DNA of 64,000 bases from an uncultured Dysosmobacter sp. (GCF_947631635.1 NZ_CANRMB010000006.1:1-64000), one strand, 5' to 3'; counted from the stretch's first letter, positions 6,871-15,647 are shown. Made by a program: numbers and translations. Notes: generated by a model not told the origin, from the letters alone.

Positions 6871-7623
6871 ATGAGCTTTGGTGAACGGATGCAGGCCCGC
6901 CGGGAGGAACTGGGACTTTCCCGGCTGGAAGTGGCGGCGATGCTGGGCGTGTCCCCCTCTGCGGTCAGCAATTACGAGAAGAGCATCAGCTTTCCCAAGG
7001 AGGAGGTCATCCTCCGCCTGTTCGACTGCCTGAAAACCGACCCCAACACCCTGTTTCAGGACAGTTTTCAGGCTGGCGGCCAGGTCCTGACCCATCCAGA
7101 GCGGCAGCTTTTGGAGCGTTACCGGGGCTTATCTCCCATGGGGCGGGAGACGGTCCGCTCCGTGGTGGAGGCACTGTGCGCCTACCGGGATGATCTGGAG
7201 GCCAGCAGGACCGAGCAGGAGCCCCGGGTGATCCCGCTGTACCGCAGCCCCGCGGCGGCGGGCTATGCGGCCCCGGTGTTCGGCGAGGACTTCGACTACA
7301 TCCCTGTCACCGATGAGGTGCCCCAGGCGGCGGAATTTGCCGTCCGCATCCAGGGAGATTCCATGGCGCCGTTCATCGCAGACGGTTCCGTGGCCTATGT
7401 GAACCGGGACCCCTTGCAGGCAGGGGACGTGGGGGTGTTCTGTGTGGACGGAGATATCCTCTGCAAGCAGTATTACAAGGACCCGGCGGGGATCGTCTAC
7501 CTGTTCTCCCTGAACCGGGCCAGAGCCGATGCGGATGTGGTGTTCGGCCCCACCAGTGGGCGGACACTGGCCTGCTTTGGCCGGGTCATCATGCATGCGC
7601 TGCCCTTGCCGGGAAGAGCGTAG
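6871..7623 (+). CDS. XRE-family repressor with S24 (LexA-like) autoprotease domain
   Basis: A 250-residue protein. Residues ~1-60 are a lambda-repressor-like HTH ([20 protein letters not shown], then SAVSNYEKS). A linker of ~75 residues leads to a C-terminal S24 peptidase fold with Ser164 in QGDSM and Lys199 in CKQYY, the expected Ser-Lys dyad spacing. The product is probably a dimeric repressor that self-cleaves when RecA is activated, like LexA or the CI-like repressors. The ATG at 6871 was chosen over 6862 because AAAGG is correctly spaced. It is preceded by the four-operator array, so it very likely represses itself. No phage genes are adjacent, so its other targets are unknown. Confidence 0.85.
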   Translation: MSFGERMQARREELGLSRLEVAAMLGVSPSAVSNYEKSISFPKEEVILRLFDCLKTDPNTLFQDSFQAGGQVLTHPERQLLERYRGLSPMGRETVRSVVEALCAYRDDLEASRTEQEPRVIPLYRSPAAAGYAAPVFGEDFDYIPVTDEVPQAAEFAVRIQGDSMAPFIADGSVAYVNRDPLQAGDVGVFCVDGDILCKQYYKDPAGIVYLFSLNRARADADVVFGPTSGRTLACFGRVIMHALPLPGRA

Positions 7624-7625
7624 AA

Positions 7626-7655
7626 GAAAAAGAGAGCCTTTCGGCTCTCTTTTTA
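7626..7655. terminator. Bidirectional terminator between convergent genes
   Basis: The stem AAAGAGAGCC/GGCTCTCTTT has a TTTC loop, A-residues on the left and T-residues on the right. It serves both the rightward repressor gene and the leftward reductase gene. Confidence 0.8.
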
Positions 7656-7671
7656 TATGGATCGGGTGAAC

Positions 7672-8406
7672 TTATACGATAAATCCGCCATCGGCGGTCA
7701 GGACCTGCCCGGTGAGAAAGGCGGCCCGCTCCGAGGCGAGAAACGCCACGGCGTGGGCGATGTCCTCCGGTGTGCCCAGACGGCCCAACGGAGTCTCCTC
7801 CACCAGCATGGCCCGGGTCTCCTCTCCCAATGCCCGCACCATATCCGTTTCGATGCACCCGGGTGCCACACAGTTCACCCGAATGCCGGAGGGGGCCAGT
7901 TCCAGGGCCAGGGAGCGGGTAAATCCGATGATGGCCGCTTTGGAGCAGGCGTAGGCCACCTCACAGCTGGCGCCCCGCAGCCCCCAGATGGAGGAGATGT
8001 TGATGATGCACCCCCGCTTTTCGGACAGCATATGGGGGAGCACCGCTTTCGCGGTATTCCGGGCGCCGGTGAGGTTCACCGCCAGTGTGCGGTCCCAGGT
8101 CTCGTCGTCCGTGTCCTGAAACAGCCCCTGCCGGGAGATCCCGGCGTTGTTGACCAGCAGGTCCACCGGACCTAATTCGGCTTTTACGGCCTGCACCATG
8201 GCCTCCACGGCCTGCCGGTCCGCCACATCCGCGCCAACGGCAATGGCCATGTGTCCGCTGTCCCGCAGCTGGCGCACAAGCGACTCGGCGGCTTCCCGGT
8301 GTTCCAGATAGTTGACGCAGACCGCCCAGCCCTCCCGGGCCAGCTCCACGGCGACGGCCCGCCCAATGCCCCGGGAGGCCCCCGTGACCAGTGCGACTCG
8401 GTTCAT
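7672..8406 (-). CDS. fabG: SDR-family 3-oxoacyl-ACP reductase-like oxidoreductase
   Basis: A 244-residue classical short-chain dehydrogenase. It has the cofactor motif TGASRGIG at residues 8-15, NNAG (VNNAGIS) in the middle, the catalytic Ser in INISS, the YACSK active-site Tyr-Lys pair, and a C-terminal DGGF. Its length matches FabG. NADPH-dependent reduction of 3-oxoacyl chains is the default call, but many FabG-like paralogues act on other ketones and no fatty-acid genes are adjacent. AGGAGG lies 6 nt before the ATG. It is a monocistronic minus-strand gene, divergent from the tRNA. Confidence 0.8.
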   Translation of the reverse strand: MNRVALVTGASRGIGRAVAVELAREGWAVCVNYLEHREAAESLVRQLRDSGHMAIAVGADVADRQAVEAMVQAVKAELGPVDLLVNNAGISRQGLFQDTDDETWDRTLAVNLTGARNTAKAVLPHMLSEKRGCIINISSIWGLRGASCEVAYACSKAAIIGFTRSLALELAPSGIRVNCVAPGCIETDMVRALGEETRAMLVEETPLGRLGTPEDIAHAVAFLASERAAFLTGQVLTADGGFIV

Positions 8407-8473
8407 ATTCCCGCCTCCTGTTTACTCGATGGAGGCAGTATAACAAAAAAACGAAAAAAACGCAAGAAAAGTG

Positions 8474-8502
8474 TTGACAAATCGATATCGTTCGTGTATC
8501 CT
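8474..8502 (+). promoter_or_regulatory. Promoter of tRNA-Val
   Basis: TTGACA at 8474-8479 and TATCCT at 8497-8502 with a 17-bp spacer, ending 16 bp before the mature tRNA 5' end. Confidence 0.7.
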
Positions 8503-8518
8503 ATACCTGTTCCGCTTC

Positions 8519-8595
8519 GGACGATTAGCTCAGCTGGCTAGAGCACCTGCTTGACGTGCAGGGGGTCACAGGTTCGAGTCCTGTATCGTCCACCA
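8519..8595 (+). tRNA. tRNA-Val (anticodon GAC)
   Basis: A full cloverleaf is visible. The acceptor arm GGACGAT pairs with ATCGTCC, the D-arm contains AGCTCAG, the anticodon stem CCTGC/GCAGG encloses the loop TTGACGT with anticodon GAC, and the T-arm contains GGTTCGAGTCC. CCA is encoded at 8593-8595. The last 28 nt are repeated with one mismatch at 28760-28787, suggesting this gene is an integration site. Confidence 0.95.
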
Positions 8596-8599
8596 GAGC

Positions 8600-8637
8600 A
8601 ATCCCTTAGAGCCGCAAGGCTTTGAGGGATTTTCTTT
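8600..8637 (+). terminator. tRNA-Val terminator
   Basis: A 14-bp stem (8600-8613 with 8618-8631, two G-U pairs) is closed by a GCAA tetraloop and followed by TTTCTTTT. A related hairpin with the same AGAGCCGCAAGGCTTTG core follows the tRNA 3' copy near 28811. Confidence 0.8.
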
Positions 8638-8861
8638 TACCTGTATACTTTCCAAAATTTAGAAAATACGACATTTTTACGATTTTTAAGGTTTAATTTG
8701 GGGTTAAGCCTCTGCCTCACAAAAAAGAAACCGCTTCGATTATAAAGCGATTTCCTTGCCCTCGCTCTTCCTCCCTAACTTACTCCGCCCTTCAATGCTC
8801 CTCCCTAATGCGCATTTACTCTACCAGCTTGGAGAACCCCCTTGCGGTTTCCACAAGGGGG

Positions 8862-9329
8862 GTATGGCAATTCGCCTATCTCGGCATTTTCAAGCGCCCC
8901 GAGATTCGGGAAAATGAGCATTTCTCCCACATCGACCGCCGTCCCAAAAGCCTGCCCTAGGTATCCGACTGGTCAATCCATTGGGAAAGATAGATCGAAC
9001 ATCGCAAGTCCTCCATGCGCTGCAAGGTGGGGCACGTTTTCAGGATCGTCAAGTGCCAGTTTGGCTACCGAAAAACAGCGTACCGCGGTTGGAAAAAGAA
9101 TGCGAACCGCCTGTGTGCGCTGTTCATAAGCGCGAACCTGTATACCTTGGTGCATGAAGGGCGCACGTTGCGCGAAGCATGCCCAAGGTGGGAAGTTTGC
9201 CCTGTTCAGCTGGCTTTTCCCCAAAACAGGAAATTTTTCAGGGAACTGCATGGAACCAGGCGAATGGTCCACTATTTGCGCCAAAGTACGGCCATTATAC
9301 TGATTTACTCAGTGGTTCCCGAACGCTGA
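8862..9329 (+). pseudogene. IS5-family transposase remnant
   Basis: One reading frame with two internal TAG codons encodes the C-terminal part of an IS5-type DDE transposase. It reads FAYLGIFKRPEIRENEHFSHI, stop, stop, then IEHRKSSMRCKVGHVF and QFGYRKTAYRGWKKNANRL. The (V/I)EH...VRCKVEH...FGYRKT.YRG...N signature is characteristic of this family. The N-terminal half with the first catalytic Asp is absent, and no inverted repeats were identified. It is a dead relic just inside the putative island's left edge. 8638-8861 contains nothing else I can support. Confidence 0.65.
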
Positions 9330-9518
9330 AAGCCTAGGAAAAAGTACCCGAAAACTCCTTTGAAATTTTCTGAAACCTAGCGATTTGGCGGCGATTTACA
9401 ACACAAATCCATAAGAATTTTCGAGACATCCCTTCTAGCAGAGAGAAGTGTTACACCGTGATGAAGTTCTTGCAATAGGCGTGTTAGAGCCCGGCGAGAA
9501 GCACCTGTTATAGAGAAA

Positions 9519-9575
9519 CCTTACCTCGACAAAACGCGCAGAGACATCGTCTCTGCGCGTTTTGTCGAGGTAAGG
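9519..9575. repeat. Perfect 27-bp inverted repeat with 3-nt loop
   Basis: Left arm 9519-9545 and right arm 9549-9575 are exactly complementary with ATC between them. The arms begin CCTTACCTCGAC and contain an AAAACGCGCAGAGAC core. There is no T-run outside the stem, so it is not a typical terminator. It lies in a non-coding stretch (9330-9760) that also contains smaller hairpins near 9618, 9643, 9659 and 9704 downstream of etfA. Confidence 0.8.
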
Positions 9576-9760
9576 AGAAATTTCCACATGAGCATATCTG
9601 ATACGAATTCTTCTTAAAACGGTTTTACCGTTTTATGAGAGTCACAGCATGTGACTTGGCGGAAAAGTCGCCATAAGAATGTAGTTTATACGTTTCTTGG
9701 CACCGCAGGCGCTGCGGCGTGCAACGCCGCGATAAAGAGGAAAAGCCGCCTTTTACACGT

Positions 9761-10840
9761 TCAAAGAGTCTGGCTTCTCTGATAGGCCTTGATGGCTTCG
9801 GTCAGCTTGGGAACAATGGCGTGCAGGTCACCCACGATGCCCAGATCAGCGATCTTCATCATGGGGCAGGATTCGTCCTTGTTGATGGCGATGATAAACT
9901 CGGAACCCTCCATACCAGCCAGATGCTGGATGGCGCCGGAGATGCCGCAGGCAATGTACAAGTTGGGATGGACGGTCTTGCCGGTCTGCCCTACCTGACG
10001 GTCTTTCTCAATCCAGCCGCTGTCAACACCGATACGGGAAGAGGAGACTTCCCCACCAAGCACGTCGGCCAACTCCCGGAGAGGCTTATAGCCATCCGGA
10101 CCACCGACACCGCGGCCGCCAGATACCAAGATTTTTGCCTCGGTGATGTCCACAGTCTTCTTGTCATCATGGACTACCTTCAAAATCTCCACGTTCATGT
10201 CGTCCATGCTCAGATTAGCGTCAAAGGGCACGATTTCGCCGGCACGGCTGGTGTCCTTCTTGGGCATCTCCATGACACCAGGACGGACAGTGGCCATCTG
10301 CGGCGTGTAGTTTCGGCAGACGATAGTGGCCATGACATTGCCGCCGAATGCGGGACGGGTCATCTTCAGGTAACGGTCAGAGGTATCCAGAGCGTCCACG
10401 CGCTCAGGCTGCAGAGCCAGGGAGGTGGAGGTCTTCAGATACTCCTGATACTTTTTCACATCGATATCCAGACGGGTGGTATCGGCGGTCAGGCCGGTAT
10501 GAACACGGCCCGCCACACGGGGAGCCATATCGCGGCCGATGCTGGACGCACCGAACAGCACGATGTTGGGATCGCAGTCCTTGATGACCTTCGTCACAGC
10601 CTTCACATAAGGCTCGGTGGTGTAGTGCTCCAGAACGGGATGGTCGATAACCAGAACCTTGGAAGCACCGTAGTGGATCAGCATATCAGCCTTGTCTTTG
10701 ATATTATAGCCCAGCAGAACAGCAATCACCTGTTCACCGGAGTCGGCGGCCAGTTTGCACGCCTCGCCAATCAGCTCAATGCTGACCTTCTGAATGGCAC
10801 CGCTGCGCTGTTCTACAACAACATAAATATCCTTACTCAT
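9761..10840 (-). CDS. etfA: Electron transfer flavoprotein alpha subunit
   Basis: A 359-residue EtfA. The N-terminal nucleotide-binding-like domain starts [14 protein letters not shown]. The C-terminal FAD domain carries the family signature: SGGRGVGG, then [37 protein letters not shown] and INKDE. With EtfB it passes electrons from or to the acyl-CoA dehydrogenase encoded upstream; such clostridial Etf/Bcd complexes can bifurcate electrons. The start at 10840 was chosen because AGGAGG lies about 10 nt upstream; a longer frame overlaps etfB. It is the last gene of the acyl-CoA dehydrogenase-etfB-etfA operon on the minus strand. Confidence 0.9.
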   Translation of the reverse strand: MSKDIYVVVEQRSGAIQKVSIELIGEACKLAADSGEQVIAVLLGYNIKDKADMLIHYGASKVLVIDHPVLEHYTTEPYVKAVTKVIKDCDPNIVLFGASSIGRDMAPRVAGRVHTGLTADTTRLDIDVKKYQEYLKTSTSLALQPERVDALDTSDRYLKMTRPAFGGNVMATIVCRNYTPQMATVRPGVMEMPKKDTSRAGEIVPFDANLSMDDMNVEILKVVHDDKKTVDITEAKILVSGGRGVGGPDGYKPLRELADVLGGEVSSSRIGVDSGWIEKDRQVGQTGKTVHPNLYIACGISGAIQHLAGMEGSEFIIAINKDESCPMMKIADLGIVGDLHAIVPKLTEAIKAYQRSQTL

Positions 10841-10857
10841 CGTCGGGGTCCCTCCTC

Positions 10858-11646
10858 TCAAATAATATGACGCTCAATCAGTTTTTCCATGATCGCTTCA
10901 ACAGCCTGGTCAGCGGTCAGATCCTTCAGCAGAGTGCCGGGATCCCGCATCTTCTTGCCGAAGGACTGGAATACGTTGGTGGGAGAACCCTTCAGGCCGA
11001 TCCACTCAGGGTTCAGATCATTCTTCAGATCGTCGAAGCCCCAGACGGTGACGGTCTTCTCGTAAGCGTCCACAATACCGCGGACGGACATATAACGGGG
11101 TTCGCACAGCTCTGACAGAGCGGTGACCAAGCAGGGCATCTTGACCTTCAGGACGTGAGCGGAATCCTCAAACTGACGCTTGACAAAGATGTAGTCGCCA
11201 TCTACGTCCAGCTCCTCGGCATAGCTCACCTGGGGCAGACGCAGCTGTTCGCCAATCTGGGGACCGACCTGAGCGGTATCACCATCGATAGCCTGCCGTC
11301 CGGTGATCACCAGGTCGAAGCCAATTTTCTTCAGAGCGGTAGCAATAATGGTGGCGGTGGCATAGGTGTCGGAGCCGCCAAATTCACGGGCGGAGAGCAG
11401 GTAGGCGTCGTCGGCGCCCATGGCCAGAGCTTCCCGCAGGGCCACATCAGCCTGGGGGGGACCCATGCAGACAACGGTCACGGTGCCGCCGACTCTCTCA
11501 CGCAGCTGTAGTGCGGCTTCCAGACCGGCACGGTCGTCATGGTTGATGATGCTGGGCACACCGTCACGAATCAGGGTGCCGGTCTTTGGATCCAGCTTGA
11601 CCTCAGCGGTGTCGGGGACCTGCTTGATACAAACAACAATTTTCAT
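10858..11646 (-). CDS. etfB: Electron transfer flavoprotein beta subunit
   Basis: A 262-residue EtfB starting MKIVVCIKQVPDTAEVKLDPKTG, a typical clostridial N-terminus. It carries the signature region with DGDTAQVGPQIGEQL and CLVTALSELCEPRYMSVRGI. It binds AMP or, in bifurcating forms, a second FAD, and pairs with EtfA. Its start lies 18 bp after the acyl-CoA dehydrogenase stop, and its stop lies 17 bp before etfA, a tight operon. The length is normal and no defects are seen. Confidence 0.9.
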   Translation of the reverse strand: MKIVVCIKQVPDTAEVKLDPKTGTLIRDGVPSIINHDDRAGLEAALQLRERVGGTVTVVCMGPPQADVALREALAMGADDAYLLSAREFGGSDTYATATIIATALKKIGFDLVITGRQAIDGDTAQVGPQIGEQLRLPQVSYAEELDVDGDYIFVKRQFEDSAHVLKVKMPCLVTALSELCEPRYMSVRGIVDAYEKTVTVWGFDDLKNDLNPEWIGLKGSPTNVFQSFGKKMRDPGTLLKDLTADQAVEAIMEKLIERHII

Positions 11647-11664
11647 TTCTTCTGCACTCCCCTC

Positions 11665-12813
11665 TTACTTCAGCTTCATGGAACCGGAGATGACCATCTT
11701 CATGACCTCAGAGGTTCCCTCATAGATCTCGGTGATCTTGGCATCGCGCATCATGCGCTCCACGGGATACTCACGGCAGTAGCCGTAACCGCCCATGGCC
11801 TGCACGGCAAAACGGGTCACTTCGTTGGCAACATCGGATGCAAACAGCTTGGCCATGGCAGCCAGGGGACCAAAGACCTCATGGTTGTCCTCGGCAATGG
11901 CGGCACGCCAGGTCATCAGACGGGCGGCGTCGATCTTGGTCTGCATCTCGGCCATCTTGAACTGGGTGTTCTGGAAAGAGTTGATAGACTTGCCGAACTG
12001 CTTGCGCTCCTTGCCATACTTGATGGCCTCATTCAGAGCACCCTGGGCGATACCAACAGCCTGGGCGGCAATGCCGATACGGCCGCAGTCCAGGGCGCCC
12101 ATGGCGATCTTGAAGCCTTTGCCCATAGGACCCAGGACACGGTCGGCGGGGACGCGGACATTCTCATAGGTGACGATGCAGTTGCTGGCTGCCCGGATGC
12201 CCATGCGCTCAATGTTATCGCTGACAGTGATGCCTGGCATCTCCTTCAGGTCCACAATGAAAGCGGTAAGACCCTTGGAGGCGGGCACGGTGCGGTCGGT
12301 CAGAGCGAAGACCACGCAGGTGTCGGCAAATCCGGCGTTGGTGGTGAAGATCTTGGAACCATTAAGAATCCAGTCATTGCCGTCCTTTACGGCCACGGTC
12401 TGGGCGCCCTGCACGTCGGAGCCGGCATTGGTTTCAGTAAGGCCGAAGCAGCCCACTTTGCTGCCGTCGATCAGGGGGCGCAGGTACTTCTGCTTCTGCT
12501 CTTCAGTGCCGAAGTTGTTGATGCAGGAGCAGCACAGTGACGTGTGCACAGAAATGGCGATGCCGGTGCTGGCATCCACCTTGGAGACTTCTTCCATACA
12601 CAGGGTGTAGGCCAGGGTGTCACTGCCGCAGCCGCCATACTCCTTCGCGTAGGGAATACCCAGGAAGCCGTACTTTTGCAGTTTGCTCAGAAGTCCCAGA
12701 TCATAGGTCTCATTTTCGTCCATCTCTTTTGCCAGTGGCCTAACCTCATTTTCCGCAAAGCTGCGGAAGAGCTGCTGCTGGAGCTGATGGGATTTGTCCA
12801 GTTTGAAATCCAT
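11665..12813 (-). CDS. Acyl-CoA dehydrogenase (butyryl-CoA dehydrogenase-like)
   Basis: A 382-residue FAD-dependent acyl-CoA dehydrogenase. It has the FAD/substrate motif FGLTETNAGSD, a mid-domain W(I/L)LNGSKIFTTN, and the catalytic base E365 in IYEGTSEV, the position used by short-chain enzymes. It is the first gene of the operon with etfB and etfA, so it likely forms a Bcd-Etf-type complex. The substrate cannot be read from sequence. A divergent MarR gene and a palindrome overlapping its promoter point to ligand-responsive control, and two CaiB CoA-transferases 5 kb away may supply the CoA ester. Confidence 0.88.
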   Translation of the reverse strand: MDFKLDKSHQLQQQLFRSFAENEVRPLAKEMDENETYDLGLLSKLQKYGFLGIPYAKEYGGCGSDTLAYTLCMEEVSKVDASTGIAISVHTSLCCSCINNFGTEEQKQKYLRPLIDGSKVGCFGLTETNAGSDVQGAQTVAVKDGNDWILNGSKIFTTNAGFADTCVVFALTDRTVPASKGLTAFIVDLKEMPGITVSDNIERMGIRAASNCIVTYENVRVPADRVLGPMGKGFKIAMGALDCGRIGIAAQAVGIAQGALNEAIKYGKERKQFGKSINSFQNTQFKMAEMQTKIDAARLMTWRAAIAEDNHEVFGPLAAMAKLFASDVANEVTRFAVQAMGGYGYCREYPVERMMRDAKITEIYEGTSEVMKMVISGSMKLK

Positions 12814-12879
12814 ATGTACCTCCTTGTCAGATCATATAAACTTGCTTACAAATATTTTGCTGGCAAACTAACTGATGCA

Positions 12880-12908
12880 ATCGTAGCAGATAACAAATAA
12901 TTTGTCAA
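12880..12908 (-). promoter_or_regulatory. Promoter of acyl-CoA dehydrogenase operon with MarR-type operator
   Basis: Read on the minus strand, TTGACA (12908-12903) and TACGAT (12885-12880) are 17 bp apart. The perfect palindrome ACAAATAATTTGT (12893-12905) overlaps the -35 box and spacer, a plausible binding site for the divergent MarR protein. Related ATTTG/CAAA half-sites flank it at 12850-12870 and 12915-12925. Confidence 0.6.
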
Positions 12909-12945
12909 CATATAATTTGCAAACAAAATATTTTTTTATTATGTC

Positions 12946-12975
12946 TTGAAAAGGCATGGTTAACTTTGCTATAAT
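12946..12975 (+). promoter_or_regulatory. Promoter of first MarR gene
   Basis: TTGAAA at 12946-12951 and TATAAT at 12970-12975 are separated by 18 bp, oriented toward the marR gene at 13042. Confidence 0.65.
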
Positions 12976-13041
12976 GCAAAACTAATGCAGAACATCGGAA
13001 CGGATATAACATCGGATACTGCTAATGGAACGGAGGGACAT

Positions 13042-13476
13042 ATGGAACTGAATGAATGTATCAATTTTCAACTGAATAACGTACATAATGCGGTGTTCAG
13101 CTACTTCAAGACGATGCTGGCACCCTATGATGTGACGCCGATTCAGTACGCACTGCTGAAATGCCTGTGGACAGAAGACATGCAGCCGCCTACACAGATT
13201 GCGCAGACGCTTCAACTGGATACCTCCACGGTTTCGGGCCATCTTGACCGACTGGAAAAGAAGGGATTGATCGAGCGTGTGTACAATGCTCAGGACAGAC
13301 GGAGCATCCATGTGCATCTTCTGGAGAGCGGTGCCGCGCTTCAGCGCCCAATCGAGGATACGATCCTGAAGGCCAATCAGGAGATCACCACCGGGATCAT
13401 CCCGGAGGATCTTGCGGTGTTCAAAAAACAGCTGAAAATCATTGAAAGCAATGCGAAGGCCGGCAAAGCTGTATGA
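13042..13476 (+). CDS. MarR-family transcriptional regulator (copy 1)
   Basis: A 144-residue winged-helix regulator. After a dimerisation helix (NECINFQLNNVHNAVF) the recognition region reads PPTQIAQTLQLDTSTVSGHLDRLEKKGLIER, and the wing contains DRRSIHVHL. The ATG at 13042 follows GGAGGGAC; the longer frame has no supporting signal. It is divergent from the acyl-CoA dehydrogenase operon, whose promoter carries a palindrome, so it probably represses that operon and responds to a CoA ester or free acid. It is about 82% identical to a second copy at 14337, indicating recent duplication. Confidence 0.88.
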   Translation: MELNECINFQLNNVHNAVFSYFKTMLAPYDVTPIQYALLKCLWTEDMQPPTQIAQTLQLDTSTVSGHLDRLEKKGLIERVYNAQDRRSIHVHLLESGAALQRPIEDTILKANQEITTGIIPEDLAVFKKQLKIIESNAKAGKAV

Positions 13477-13582
13477 TGTCCGGCCTAAAGCGGAGTTTTC
13501 AAAATAGGAGGCAGGGCACCGGAAAAGAGAACACGGTGTATGACTTCGCCGCGCATGAGAAGATGAAGCCGCTGGGTAAAAG

Positions 13583-13639
13583 AAATGCGCCGTCCGGAAG
13601 GAATGCAGATAAACCGCATTCCTTCCGGACGGCGCATTT
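13583..13639 (+). terminator. 24-bp perfect hairpin, terminator-like
   Basis: Arms 13583-13606 and 13616-13639 are perfectly complementary around a 9-nt loop (AGATAAACC), with T-residues at the right foot and A-residues at the left. It lies downstream of the first marR and upstream of the minus-strand gene ending at 13675, so it can serve both directions. Confidence 0.65.
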
Positions 13640-13674
13640 TGCTAAGGCTTGACCCTTCACAAAAGTCTGGTGGA

Positions 13675-14091
13675 TCATTTTGATCCATTGATAGGGAGAT
13701 CATATGTGTTTAACGCAGAAATGGGCAGCTCTCCGCCGGCGGCGATCCACCCTGCCCGAAAAGCGACACGCGCTATGGGGAATAATGCAGCTGCTCTTTC
13801 ATCATACGCTTGTTCATCCAGGAAATCTTGATACGCTTTTTCAAAGTCACGGTTCATTGTGTGCACCTCCGTCAAGAATCGCAAAAATTCTCTGGTTTCA
13901 TAGATATTGGCAAGGTCGTCTCCTGCCGCGAATTTGGATGGTTTCTCCATAGCTGCCCCTGATTTGGCGATTAGAGTTTCCGTGATTTCTTTCGTGAACC
14001 GTTCCTTCACAGTCAGTGGTCCCTCTCGGCAGTGTAATATTAGTTTGCCATCTATGAAAAACATGATATTCCGCTGCTTCAATAAAGTCAA
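13675..14091 (-). CDS. Hypothetical small protein
   Basis: Up to 138 residues, mostly helical and charged. The best-supported part runs from MEKPSKF (about residue 48) to the end, with segments ETREFLRFLTEV and FPIARVAFRAGWIAAGGEL. No transmembrane segment or known motif is seen. The start is uncertain because no strong Shine-Dalgarno is visible at either site. It sits between the two marR copies on the opposite strand and may be coding material left from the duplication event. I do not recognise it. Confidence 0.4.
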   Translation of the reverse strand: MTLLKQRNIMFFIDGKLILHCREGPLTVKERFTKEITETLIAKSGAAMEKPSKFAAGDDLANIYETREFLRFLTEVHTMNRDFEKAYQDFLDEQAYDERAAALFPIARVAFRAGWIAAGGELPISALNTYDLPINGSK

Positions 14092-14246
14092 TATAGCGCA
14101 AACAAATTTTTCGCATACAAATTAAATTTGATCACGATGCACCAGGAATGCGGCTATTCAACATGAAAGGATGAATTACCAGCAAGAAATACAAGTATTG
14201 TTAAATTGTCTTTTCCGAATTTTTGAGCATGTTTTTCTTATATCTA

Positions 14247-14276
14247 TTGAAAGAACGGCGGTTTCTTTGGTATAAT
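14247..14276 (+). promoter_or_regulatory. Promoter of second MarR gene
   Basis: TTGAAA at 14247-14252 and TATAAT at 14271-14276 with an 18-bp spacer, the same architecture as the first copy. The palindrome CAAATTAAATTTG at 14118-14130 resembles the operator-like site near copy 1. Confidence 0.65.
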
Positions 14277-14336
14277 ACAATAAATAAAGTTTGGTAACGG
14301 CAAACATGCCATGGCATTGTCTGGATGGAGGAATAT

Positions 14337-14771
14337 ATGGAGCTAAATGAGTGTATCAATTTTCAGCTGAATAATGCACAAAATGCTGTGTTTCATTATT
14401 TTAAGTTGATGCTGGCACCCTATGATGTGACACCGATCCAATATGCGCTGCTGAAATGCCTTTGGACAGAGGATATGCAGCCGCCTACCCAGCTTGCGCA
14501 GACACTGCAGTTGGACACCTCCACGGTTTCTGGCCTTCTTGACCGCCTGGAAAAGAAGGGGCTGATTGAGCGCATATACAATACACAGGACCGGAGAGGC
14601 ATCCATGTACATCTGATGAACAGCGGTGCTGCATTGCAGGGGCCCATCGAAGAGACGATCATGGCTGCCAACAAAGAAATCACTGCCGGAATCAACCCGG
14701 AGGATTTGGAGCGGTTTCGTCTACAGTTGAAAGTCATTGAAAACAATGCAAAAGCCGGCAGGCATGTGTGA
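14337..14771 (+). CDS. MarR-family transcriptional regulator (copy 2)
   Basis: A 144-residue paralogue of the gene at 13042, identical in length and about 82% identical. The HTH reads PPTQLAQTLQLDTSTVSGLLDRLEKKGLIER and the wing DRRGIHVHL. Most differences lie in the dimerisation helices, where ligands bind, so the copies may sense different molecules while reading similar operators. The ATG at 14337 follows a GGAGGAAT site; the 4-residue longer start at 14325 is less likely. It is followed by a terminator and then by the sigma-54-controlled transporter/CoA-transferase operon. Confidence 0.85.
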   Translation: MELNECINFQLNNAQNAVFHYFKLMLAPYDVTPIQYALLKCLWTEDMQPPTQLAQTLQLDTSTVSGLLDRLEKKGLIERIYNTQDRRGIHVHLMNSGAALQGPIEETIMAANKEITAGINPEDLERFRLQLKVIENNAKAGRHV

Positions 14772-14928
14772 AGATTCGTATGGGACTTGAGACCGCGCGA
14801 TTCGGTGTGTTCCTGTCCTGTTCGCCCTGAATTCGATTGCTCTTTAGCTTTTTCCTTGCTGTTATTCCGCCTGCTTTGAAACTTTTGTGTTTATTTCCTT
14901 AGGTACGGTTTATAATTCTTATGGGTCA

Positions 14929-14974
14929 AGCCTCGCATTTCCGCTGTACTCGGCGGAGATGCGGGGCTCTTTTC
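14929..14974 (+). terminator. Terminator after second MarR gene
   Basis: A 16-bp stem (14929-14944 with 14953-14968, two G-U pairs) is followed by CTCTTTTC. The next ~770 bp to 15748 are AT-rich and hold no gene I can support. They contain palindromes at 15370 (CCGAGT...ACTCGG) and 15492, and the sigma-54 promoter. Confidence 0.65.
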
Positions 14975-15491
14975 ATGCCGTGCCGATTCGGAGAAAGTTA
15001 AGGAAGCACTGATGAAATCCAAGTATGCGCCTTGGCAGGCGAAGAAGATGCCGCCAAGACGTATGCGGGGATCTATTCAGGGATTCCTTAATTGTATCCC
15101 CCTTCTGCCAGGCGACCATTGTTGAGTCAAAAATAACTCAAGAGTTGTCCTTGACTCGCAAAAAGAGACAAGAAGAATGGAAGAAAAACAAAGAACATAT
15201 ACAACATGCACAAATAAATATCAATTGCTGGGAAAAATCAAAAACAACGCCAAAAAAATAACAAGAAAAATATTTACATGGGCGCATATAGCCGTTTCCT
15301 GTGCGATGCGTATGGAATTGCTTTGGGGCATATGAATACAGGAATTCGATAAAAATGCGAAAATCATCCGAGTCCAAACCAACTCGGAAACTATAAATCA
15401 GCAGGATAGCAATTGCCTTGGCATACCAATTTATAAATTAGAGCACATTATCAGTATGAGATATTGGGAAATGAGCATGACATAAATATCC

Positions 15492-15503
15492 GCATGTACA
15501 TGC
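15492..15503. promoter_or_regulatory. Candidate activator site upstream of sigma-54 promoter
   Basis: The perfect palindrome GCATGTACATGC lies about 130 bp upstream of the -24/-12 promoter, the usual distance for a bacterial enhancer-binding protein. A related inverted repeat, CATGCAGA-N3-TCTGCATG, lies at 15664-15682 downstream of the promoter. Binding by the PAS-AAA+ regulator encoded at 20252 is inferred. Confidence 0.4.
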
Positions 15504-15631
15504 AATAAACGCAAATAAAGCCATAATTTTTGCATAAATATTATGAAAATTTGAATAATGTGATGATGCTGGTTAACCCCATTTTCATTCAGAGATGTGT
15601 GTGAAAACCAGTTTATAGAATGCTTTAAAAA

Positions 15632-15647
15632 TGGCACAAGTTTTGCT
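15632..15647 (+). promoter_or_regulatory. Sigma-54 (RpoN) promoter
   Basis: TGGCAC at 15632-15637, five bases, then TTGCT at 15643-15647 match the -24/-12 consensus TGGCAC-N5-TTGCW exactly. It lies 117 bp before the first gene of an operon that ends near a sigma-54 activator gene, so it very likely drives 15749-20213. Confidence 0.85.
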
